A DNA stretch of 42,478 nt from positions 1 to 42,478 of the forward strand of contig CAJPVJ010000090.1 in assembly GCA_905397405.1 (NCBI GenBank). Reading direction: 5' to 3'. Positions 34,011 to 42,478 of the stretch are shown one piece after another. Each line of letters opens with the position of its first letter. Positions within the stretch are counted from its first letter, which is position 1. The notes under the pieces are model-generated. The model saw only the letters and a list, made by a program, of their open reading frames with translations. It did not search any database and was not told the DNA's origin. The translations under genes were made by a program, and so were the position numbers. The stretch is from Oppiella nova (lineage: Eukaryota; Arthropoda; Arachnida; Sarcoptiformes; Oppiidae).

Positions 34011-34458
34011 ATCCAACAGTTGAATAAATTAACATTTTTAATCATTTAAATCTAATTAAAACCACGTGAATTCAACTATGCTTACAATATTCTCAGTATT
34101 TAATTAATTTCCACATTGTATCAATAGCATCTAAATTCCTATTCAACAAATGTGATTACCTTGCTTCTATAAATATTTTAATTCTCATTTTTACGGTTTT
34201 GGTGTTCAATGAAAGTTCAACACTGTATTCCCTTATCATAAACAAAATATTTTATATTTTACAATCCTAACATGAGCACTTTTTAATGAACTTGTTATAA
34301 ATTGTTATTAATGTATAATTGCTATCTTAGAATAATAAATTATTAATAATAATGTTTTATTCAAATATAAATAAATTAAATTAATAGATTTTAATAATAA
34401 AATTGGCCATTTAAATATAATTACAAAATTATTTAAAAATGCTTTATAAATAAATCAA
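34011..34458. other. Spacer cytochrome b5 / SLC6
   Basis: Very AT-rich, 450 bp: promoter side of the cytochrome b5 gene and 3' side of the SLC6 gene. No other feature seen. Confidence 0.5.
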
Positions 34459-36963
34459 TTAAATGGACATAATTTGGTCACTTTCTTGATACGCCTTTCC
34501 ACTGGAACCACCACTGGAATTAATGTTTTTGTACCAGTCCGGGTCCGGTTGTATTAATGATTTCACAGACTTTATTTATAAAAATATTGTAAAACATTAA
34601 ATATAAAGACCACAATATTTAAATTGATGCTTTGAATACCTGAATATATGGAAGTCCTGTTGTAAATATTTGATAAAAAGCAAATATAGGTATGAATATT
34701 ATTGATGAGACACTTAGTATCCAACCAATAGCTTCGGAATATACGGGGAACTCATAGATGCCATATTTGGTTGGGGTCTTGAACACAAATTGCAGTATAA
34801 GGAGGGCCTACGAATGTGTTATTAACACCCTTAAGTTAGTAAAAGCATTATTAAAGTTTGCTGGATACGAAACTTACAGCGATGACAAGCGGACAAAAGT
34901 ATTGATATATAAATTTCCAATAGTGTCGCGGAAATAGATAGAAACCTAACATTTTCTTCATGTCCTCCATATATCTGTTGATACCATAAACCCATGCGAC
35001 GGCTATTACTTCAAACAGTGCTATAAATAGTGCAGAATATGGTACACAATAGGTATCCATTAATTGAAGAATATAGATTCCAGCCTTTTATTAATATAAT
35101 TGATAATAACATTCTGTATTAATTCACATTAAATAATGATTGAATTGAACATACATTAGAGCACATGAAAAGTCCGGATAAAAACATGGTCATACAAACA
35201 CCCGCTAAGACCCAGATTTTTCTGTGTCTGAGCTGTTGTGGCCACTGATCAACAATTGTCACAACAATGGCTTCAATGAGAGTCATTTCACTGCCGAAAC
35301 CTAGAGTTAAGATCATTAGGAAGAATAGACACGACCAGAGAGGGGCCACCGGTAATAATGACAGGGCTGATGGGTATGCTATGAATGCCAGTCCAACACC
35401 TATTTAACCAATTTATATACTTATAAAAAATTTTAAATGTCATACAAAGTTACTTAATTTTTACCCTGGTCAACTACAGTTGCGATAGGTTTGTTCAAAT
35501 CTGTTGCCATAAATCCAATGACACTGAATATTGCAAAGCCTTTATTTAATTTAAAGATATAAGAATTAACTCAAGAATATAAGAATTATTTAAAAATAAA
35601 AACCTGCATATATACTGGTCAGTGAATTACAAACAGCGATTATAAGTGAATCTCTACAGAATAATTGTTCAAACATTAAAATTAATATTAATTGTATGCT
35701 CATTTTAAAGATTAATTACTTGAGGCAATTATTTTTGAAAGGATTATAACTGGAGAGAGTGATCACTCCACCCATACATATGGAAAGGGAAAAGAATATT
35801 TGTGAGGCGGCGTCCGACCAAACACCAATGTCCTTCAGTTTTTCCCACTCAGGGATTAAATAATATTTTACGCCATTGATTGCCCCCTCCAGAGATGCAC
35901 CCCTTCCTAATAGTATTGTTATCATAATATACGGGAAAATAGCTGTAAAATAGGCCACTTTCCCCAATCCTTTGACACCTCTGGAAATACTTAAAAACAT
36001 TAGAATCCACGCAATGGCCAGACATATGACCAAATGGTAGTTGAGTTGACCCAAGTTGTCGATGCCGTCACTCATATTCAACACGTGATTGCTTTTAAAT
36101 ATTAATCAAATATGTCATTAGTTATTGTAATTTAAAGCAATTTAATTATTTATCTAATCTCTCACTGAAAATACTCTTCGCTCGGACTAATGAGAGTCCT
36201 ATTTTCATCATAGGATTCGCTTTTAGACAATGAATGGCAGTCTGCACTCAGTATTAAAAATCTATTTGTTATAATTTATAGAAATTTATGGCATACTTAC
36301 CATCAGTATTCCAGGTATTATTGCAGTTAGTCCATGGCAGGTCTGGTAGTGCCGTGAATGTGGCGTACAAATAATAAATAGCCCAGGCCACTACCATGTT
36401 GTAGTAAATTCCAACGTATGTGTTCATCACAAACCTTTTAACATTTAACACATTAAAAATTACATAAACTTTTTCACAAATACAACTGAAAGCAATACAT
36501 GGCAACTCCAATCCCTTTAAATAGTGGCGATATTTTCCATACTTTATAAACGTATAAATTATTAGTTTTTAAATGTTAAATATATTTATTATGTTAAATA
36601 CCAGTCATTGGGCCTTCACTTGAGAACTGTCCCAAAGATGATTCCAATACAAAGAATGAGAATCCAATCAATACTAGACTTAAGAGGTATGGTATCAAGA
36701 AGGAGCCTAAAAATTAGGAAATAGTTTGAGTTGTTTTTCACAATGAATTTTGCCATAAAATTGAGACAAACCTCCGCCGTTCTTAAAACACAAATACGGG
36801 AATCTGTTTAAAGATTTTAATACAATCATAATTTTTACGGAAATATAATTGGCATCAATACAAACCTCCAAACATTTCCTAAGCCCACCGCATAACTCAA
36901 TGAAGTCAAGAAATATTCAAATTTATTGGTAAACTTTTCTCTTGAAACTTCGGTTTCAGACAT
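34459..36963 (-). CDS. SLC6-family sodium/chloride-dependent transporter (amino-acid type), about 13 exons
   Basis: Plasma-membrane Na+/Cl- coupled symporter, 12 transmembrane helices. Start [18 protein letters not shown] at 36963, with only seven residues before the conserved region, so a very short N-terminus. TM1 [24 protein letters not shown] (split over exons, first exon 36866-36963); TM2 [16 protein letters not shown]3 [18 protein letters not shown]2 [16 protein letters not shown] with glycosylation sites and the paired Cys (DCHS); SPSEEYF; TM6 region [21 protein letters not shown]8 ATDLNKPI to VDQG; TM10 [22 protein letters not shown]12 [21 protein letters not shown]-terminus ends [12 protein letters not shown] (stop 34459-34461). 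About 570 residues. In TM1 the residue that is Asp in monoamine transporters is Gly (AVGLGNVW), indicating an amino-acid substrate (glycine/GABA/proline class) rather than a monoamine. Exact substrate not decidable here. Confidence 0.9.
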
Positions 36964-38280
36964 TTTCAAATCATAAAAATCTAATTGCTAATTTTAAAGA
37001 ATAGCTTAAGAACTGTTATTCACAATTTAATTTTTAAAAATAACTGTTTCATTATGTTTCAAAGTTATCAAATATTAATGAATGAAACCCAAATCATATT
37101 TATACGCTTATTCTTAGAAAAACATTTCTCAAATAATTAGTTTATAGTCAAGATAATAAAATGCAATAAATTTTAGGAATGAAATAATATTATAAGATAA
37201 ACAAATGCAATAAAAGGTATTGTATTTAATATTTAATAACTCAAGCCTTTTGTCTTTGATGTCATCCGAAAGTAAAAGTTCGAATTGAAAAGTCATTTTA
37301 GTTTGAAAAAGTTCATTTTTAATTATTATTTCAGAATTACTGTAGTTTTAACAATGTTATTCGTCAATAAGTTTAAAATTGACCAAAAAATTATAAGTGC
37401 TGTGATAGAATTGATTGCATTTTAAAATTGCATAATTATTGTGTTAGTAATAGATCTCATAAATTAATTTTACATAAATATTCAAATGAACGGGAACGTC
37501 TAACTTGTGAGTATTTTTGAAGATATTACACCAGTAAACAAATACAATATCATATTACACAAATAAGTTATTGATTACTTGATACTATTAATGATAAATA
37601 TGATTTTATTGAATATTTAAATCTAATAAAAATATTTAAATAAAATAGTTGTAAAAGTTTATGAAACAGACACCGATCAGTTTGTGTTAGTGTTCAAACA
37701 TTTTCCGTTTGTTTTCACATTTAATTACTATTTTTCAATTCGTTGACTAATTAAATCAAATAAATGCTTATGTTTATTTGTATCGATTCTATTGCAATTT
37801 GTTTTTGTTAATATTCTTAAATAATGTTAACTATTTTGAAATATAGTTTTAATTAAGATGTGTTCATATATAAATAACTGTGCGAGATAAAAGAGTGTTA
37901 TTATCGCATCCTTATTCAATTCTTTTAACTTTACTCAATTGCATTTCAAAGATAGCTACCGTAATATAAAATATTAATAAATAAATTATAAATTACTGTA
38001 CAATGAAGTCATTGTAAATATTGTAAAGTCTTTGTAAATAAAGTCTTAGTAAAAGTGTATTACTTGTACTTGCTTGTCAACACCACCAAATAACTTATAG
38101 CAATATCGTGTAATACTTTGTATTCTAAATTACTATAATTTATATTTAATACAATTATTGGTAAATTGATTAACAAATTGTAATTTACATAATAAAATTT
38201 GTAAATTTATTAATAAATTGTAATTTATGATACATTTAGAAACTTTAAAAAATTGTTGTAATAGGATTTATACAGAGCAT
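36964..38280. other. AT-rich spacer upstream of SLC6
   Basis: 1.3 kb with no open frames of note. Contains degenerate AT-rich short repeats near 37990-38235 (TAAATTGTAATTTA-like and AAAGTCTTTGTAAAT-like). Must hold the SLC6 promoter and the 3' UTR of the phosphatase. Confidence 0.55.
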
Positions 38281-40263
38281 TTATTGTCTGAAGTTCTTGT
38301 TTGATGATTGTGTTGCACTATCCATATCGAGTCGATTGGCTTTTGTGGCTATAAATAAGACATCATTTAATATAATTTCTTATAATTCAAATAACAGTAT
38401 TAAACATTTACTTCATTTATATTAATTTGTTTGATATAAACGTGTGAATCGTTCACTACATTCATAACAGAATATCCAAACTCTATGGTTCTGAACGCAG
38501 ACCACAAGGGAGGCGGGTCTACAAACCTCTCTGGTGTGGGGTCGCCATCCATACCCTTAAAGTGAAATAAAAATAAAAATAAATTACAAAAACAAATATA
38601 TATACAGTATATACAATTAGAAATGATTTTAAAACAGCTATAATTTATATAAATATAAAAATTTACGAATGACTTACAGCCGCTCCGCTTAATATATGGA
38701 CAGTTGAGAAAGGATTCACGTATGGATTACTTGAGTTTTGCATCTAAAATGTTAACCAATTATAATTTATATTATCATATTGCAAATTTCTACAGTAGAA
38801 TACCGTTCGATTATAAACAGGATAAAATCTGTCATAATAGTGATAGTGTCCCCAAAAGGCAATGTCCACTCCCTGTCGGTGCAGAATTTCTTCCAATTCA
38901 ATCATTTTAGTTTTGGTGTCACCCGTCTGTCACATCCGAGAAAATCATTTAAACTTTAAAATGTTTCAATAAAAATGTGTCAATTACATCAATAGTCATG
39001 CCATTAATGCAGCTGGAATCAGTAGTTGAACAGTACAGTGACCGATGTCCCAGTCCTATAATCCATGGCTGCTTAGCTCTATTGTGGGGCAGATTGGCTT
39101 CTGTGAGCACCCTTTCTAACCATAGTTTCTGTTTTAACACCTTTTCATTGCTTCCGTTCTCTATTCGGAAATAGTATTCCGTGGAAAAGGCTACAAAAAG
39201 TGCCTTGCCCACTTTCATTGTGTAATACTCATTGTCCGTGTTCTGAGGCATTTTGAATCGACGCTTATAATTATAGCCTAAGTCTCTAAATATGATAAAC
39301 GATATTAATTTATTGGATAAAACTGTAGGACTCATGCTTACTGATCGCGATAACAATAATATTCATGATTTCCGGGTATAACCATATAAGGGACTCTTGT
39401 GGCTATCGGTTCAATAGCTTTGAGAAATCCATCGCCGAGTGTGCCTTTGAATGTGTATAATTCATATGCGATATCACCTGTCAATTAATATATCCATTAC
39501 TAATACTGTACTAGTACTAATAGTATAAAATTAGCATTCATTTAAATACCAATGTGTATGACTAAATCCATTGCATATTTCTCTGCCATTTTCTGCAAGT
39601 TTGGTATTGAATAGCCTTTAATCCATCCCATGTCACCAAATATGACCACTTTTGGTACCCAATTGGCATCAGTTCTCATTGTCTTAAACGAGTGCTCTTC
39701 ACTCCAAGACTGAGGTGAACCCACTCTGTATTCTAGCCATTCATTTCTCATCAATTATATTGTTTTTTCAGAATAACATATAAGACTATCTCAAGACATA
39801 CTGTATTTCATATTAGGCTTTAAATTCTGAAGGGTTACATAAACATATATAACATTGAATAATAGTAAAAAGTTTTCGAGCCTTATCGGCCAGACCTACA
39901 CCAACATCAGAGGTAATATATTCGGTATTCACTGACGTCAGAATAACCAAACAGAAAAGAGTGAGGTATGGATCACCATTTGTGATAAGTCATCTGAACA
40001 TAACATAAAGGATAAAATAAATACCACAAGTAATTGTTTTTACCTCCGATTGCGATATGAATCTGCTTTTGAGGCGACAATTTCTTAATAGTACTGAATA
40101 TGAATTCAAAACATTTGAATCAAATTTGATTTGTTATTCATTCATAGACTCACGGAATGGCTTGAGTTCTGTCATTCGTATAGTTATGCTCTTTGCAGTC
40201 ATAGACACTAATTATCATAAGAAATAAAAACACAAAACTTTGAATTATCTTGTTTTTAATCAT
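38281..40263 (-). CDS. Purple acid phosphatase (ACP7-like), secreted metallophosphatase
   Basis: Binuclear metal phosphomonoesterase. Exon 1 (start 40263) gives a signal peptide (MIKNKIIQSFVFLFLMIISV). Next come TIKKLSPQKQIHIAIGG and an N-terminal fibronectin-like domain, whose exon is overwritten at 39843-39969 by an unreversed complement; the intact version is at 41529-41655. The catalytic domain shows all five family motifs: GDMG (39542-39754), GDIAY (exon near 39350-39480), GNHEYY, GLGHRSLYCS (38949-39330) and GHYHYYDRFYPVYN (exon near 38800-38935). C-terminal exons near 38680-38745 (PYVNPFSTVHILSG), 38420-38560 (DPTPERFVDPP) and 38281-38350 (stop 38281). About 490 residues. The GHxH motif has Tyr where plants and vertebrates usually have Glu (GHEH). 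Confidence 0.9.
39843..39969. other. 127-bp unreversed complement of 41529-41655
   Basis: Exact base-by-base complement in the same orientation, at the same 1686-bp offset as the direct repeat next to it. It overwrites the exon of the purple acid phosphatase that should read MVILWSEKRQTNKTAVTYG. The correct version is present in the partial second copy at 41529-41655. Confidence 0.97.
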
Positions 40264-40657
40264 GTGTACTGTTATTTTTGAAAAACTATTGAACGAATTT
40301 ATATGAAATTTGAAGGAAATGAATGCAACAATAAATTCGTGAAATAATTATTATGAGTCGATATCAAAAAGAAATTGTTGTCCCAAATATAGACATTCTT
40401 TGGGAAGTTAATGCTCAATACATTGTTATCTGGCTATTGGTTTATTATTGATTTAATACCGGTACATGTACAGTATTTTGTAGGCTTCATTTTAAATAAA
40501 TAATTATCTAAACAAAATTTGATTACCAATCTGTTTAATAACCAATGATAAGACATTTGTTATTAAATAGTTATGTGAATCTAAATTTAAATGTTTAAAT
40601 AGTATTAGTGTTAAGTCACAGTTAATATTCTTGTTTTTTGAATACTTTAAAACTTTC
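39970..40657. repeat. Direct repeat, copy 1 (phosphatase 5' end and upstream)
   Basis: Matches about 41656-42345 at 1686-bp spacing with a few percent divergence. Covers exons 1-2 of the phosphatase and about 390 bp upstream. Ends near CTTTAAAACTTT, after which the two copies differ. Immediately left of this copy is the 127-bp unreversed-complement block. Confidence 0.92.
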
Positions 40658-41191
40658 GATACAAAAGTGTATTTTTCATACTATTGTATTTACAATTTTA
40701 TAAACACAAGTTAATAAACTTCTTGATAACGCACTTAATTGTAAACGGCACTAAAATTTCATTATCAATAACTCTAAAGGAATATTGAGAACAAATGAAT
40801 GCCTTTGAATGTGAACCAATAAAAACTCCTACATACTTTTAAAGTACTTATACTTATTCTGTATGAATAGGTTTGAATATCATAAAGTAAATGTTATTAT
40901 TAATAATAAATATTTATTTTACAATTATATTAAATTTAAAAATTACAAAAACGTCAATCATAAGTACAGTAAAGTTATTGAGTAAAATTCACTTTAAAAT
41001 TAAGACATGATAAAAATATTCCATGACATTATTCTATTTCGTATATTGAATTATAGTATATTTTTATATTTACGTAGTTAATATAACTTATATAATATGC
41101 ATGTTTATATGTCATTTATGTAAAATTGACAATTATAATCAATACAACACAAAGAATAACTACAATAAAAATAATAAATAAAAATGTTAAT
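40658..41191. other. Spacer between phosphatase repeat and Rab fragment
   Basis: AT-rich, about 530 bp; no gene seen. Includes AATAAA-type motifs on the minus strand near 41170-41180 that could serve the Rab fragment. Confidence 0.5.
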
Positions 41192-41528
41192 TTATAAATT
41201 AATATTGACTTGACAGCACCGGTAGGTCTTGCCTTTTTTCACTTCGGCTTGTGGTAATGTAACACCATTTTCCTCACCTCTCAAACATTTCTATAGAAAT
41301 AAGAAAAGAGTTTTAGACAAATGAATGCATGATATGAATGGCAAACAGTTTCACCTCATTATAGATGTCTTTAGAAATCTGAAAGAAAGCCTTTTCGAGG
41401 TTTATATTCTCTTTAGCACTCGTCTCGAAATGCTTCAGTCCGTAGTCAATGGCCAACGCATCGGCTATTTCTGAGTTCACTTCCCTTTTCATTTGGAGAT
41501 CACATTTGTTTCCGATTATAACCATTTA
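41192..41528 (-). pseudogene. Rab-family small GTPase, 3' fragment only
   Basis: Two exons. The first (41363-41525) reads VIIGNKCDLQMKREVNSEIA then DYGLKHFETSAKENINLEKAFF, i.e. the G4 (NKCD) and G5 (ETSAK) guanine-binding motifs of a Rab8/10/35-like protein. The second (about 41192-41292) encodes KCLRGEENGVTLPQAEV-KKGKTYRCC and then six more residues (QVNINL) before the stop. The P-loop, switch regions and start are absent. At 41528/41529 the sequence changes abruptly in mid-exon to the phosphatase. The CC that would normally end a Rab and be prenylated is followed by CAA, one step from a TAA stop. Probably a truncated assembly piece of a real gene rather than a decayed gene. Confidence 0.8.
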
Positions 41529-41949
41529 TGTATATATTGTAACTTATTATCATTTTTCAAAAGCTCGGAATAGCCGGTCTGGATGTGGTTGTAGTCTCCA
41601 TTATATAAGCCATAAGTGACTGCAGTCTTATTGGTTTGTCTTTTCTCACTCCATAAGATCACCATTTGTGACAAATCATCTGAACATAACATAAAGGATA
41701 AAAGAGATACCACAAGTAATTGTTTTTACCTCCGATTGCGATATGAATCTGCTTTTGAGGCGACAATTTCTTTATAGTACTGAATATCAATTCAAAACAT
41801 TTGAATCAAATTTTATTTGTTATTCATTCATAGACTCACGGAATGGCTTGAGTTCTGTCATTCGTATAGTTATGCTCTTTGCAGTCATAGACACTAATTA
41901 TCATAAGAAATAAAAACACAAAACTTTGAATTATCTTGTATTTAATCAT
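41529..41949 (-). pseudogene. Partial second copy of the phosphatase 5' exons
   Basis: Start at 41949 (MIKYKIIQSFVFLFLMIISV), second exon, then the fibronectin-like exon DLSQMVILWSEKRQTNKTAV to LLKNDNKLQYI, ending abruptly at 41529 where Rab sequence begins. It lacks the catalytic domain. It preserves the correct version of the exon that is complement-scrambled in the main copy. Confidence 0.88.
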
Positions 41950-42345
41950 TTGTACTGTTATTTTTTAAAAACTATTGAACGAATTTATATGAAATTTGAA
42001 GGAAATGAATGCAACAATAAATTCGTGAAATAATTATTATGAGTCGATATCAAAAAGAAATTGTTGTCCCAAATATAGACATTCTTTGGAAAATTAATGT
42101 TCAATACATTGTTATCTGGCTATTGGTTTATTATTGATTTAATACCGGTACATATACAGTATTTTGTAGGCTTCATTTTAAATAAATAATTATTATCTAA
42201 ACAAAATTTCATCACCAATCTGTTTAATAAACAATGATAAGACATTTGTTATTAAATAGTTATGTGAATCTAAATTTAAATGTGTAAATAGTATTACCGT
42301 AGTGTTAAGTCACAGTTAATATTCTTGTTTTTTGAATACTTTAAA
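41656..42345. repeat. Direct repeat, copy 2 (phosphatase 5' end and upstream)
   Basis: Partner of 39970-40657. Direct similarity also continues left through 41529-41655, but in the other copy that stretch is present only as an unreversed complement. Confidence 0.92.
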
Positions 42346-42478
42346 ACTTTTCTATGTTTTCACATAAAAAGTATGATAACATAAATGTTAAAATATTTGT
42401 GTTCAATTATTTGAAGAACTATTGCGTGAATTAACATTTGCCGTGATTTTAAAGTAATAGTTATTGAGATTTCCTTAT
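42346..42478. other. Window end
   Basis: AT-rich, unique; nothing recognised. Confidence 0.5.

Noticed and set aside
37990-38235. Satellite or replication origin in AT-rich repeats
   Set aside because: Short degenerate AT words with no regular period; ordinary AT-rich spacer.
41192-41713. Genuine Rab-phosphatase fusion gene
   Set aside because: The join is in mid-exon, out of any known domain order, at the exact edge of the repeated block that is scrambled in the other copy; a false contig join is simpler.

Overview
This window is eukaryotic nuclear DNA. It is AT-rich and gene-dense, and most introns are only about 50-100 nt with GT-AG ends. The gene set is ordinary animal housekeeping and membrane biology. 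Compact short-intron genes and protein similarity as I remember the families fit a small arthropod, most likely a mite, but the sequence alone does not settle the species. I see no CRISPR, operons, viral elements, tRNA or rRNA.

Layout. Positions 1-20591 (minus strand) hold cubilin, with a signal peptide, the N-terminal cubilin region, 8 EGF repeats and 27 CUB domains, the full canonical architecture. Its last third (CUB18-27 plus 3' flank) appears twice in a row: copy B (5898-11145) continues from the gene, and copy A (1-5047) has no 5' end. Next come a MYND-like zinc-finger gene (21123-21959, minus), a foldback element (22174-22401), C2CD5 (23106-27897, plus, 13 exons), an intronless BTB plus discoidin-like gene (28810-30234, plus), EBP2/EBNA1BP2 (30477-31460, minus), NDUFA13/GRIM-19 (31750-32344, plus, divergent from EBP2), a small two-helix PPxY protein (32818-33455, plus), cytochrome b5 (33625-33879, minus), an SLC6 transporter (34459-36963, minus), a purple acid phosphatase (38281-40263, minus), a 3' fragment of a Rab GTPase (41192-41528, minus) and a second copy of the phosphatase 5' end (41529-41949 plus upstream).

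The most striking signal is not a gene. Four blocks of 127-129 bp (8323-8450, 9713-9839, 11017-11145, 39843-39969) are exact complements, NOT reverse complements, of the matching blocks in the other copy of each duplication. Inversion cannot produce this. Two further places carry direct tandem duplications at 128 and 129 bp spacing (32898/33026 and 33753/33882) that damage two small genes. Between the first two complement blocks the cubilin copies are identical, while outside them they differ by a few percent. Together this looks like a de Bruijn-graph assembly with k near 127, in which contig overlaps were written unreversed or not merged and two haplotypes were strung in series. The cubilin and phosphatase 'duplications' should therefore be read first as divergent alleles placed in tandem.

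The genes share no pathway. Cubilin (endocytic receptor), C2CD5 (Ca2+-dependent vesicle fusion), the PPxY protein (possible NEDD4-family adaptor) and the Rab fragment all touch membrane traffic, but nothing here shows that they work together. I found no convincing new biological system. The useful discoveries are the artefact signature, the corrected gene models and a few less familiar proteins.
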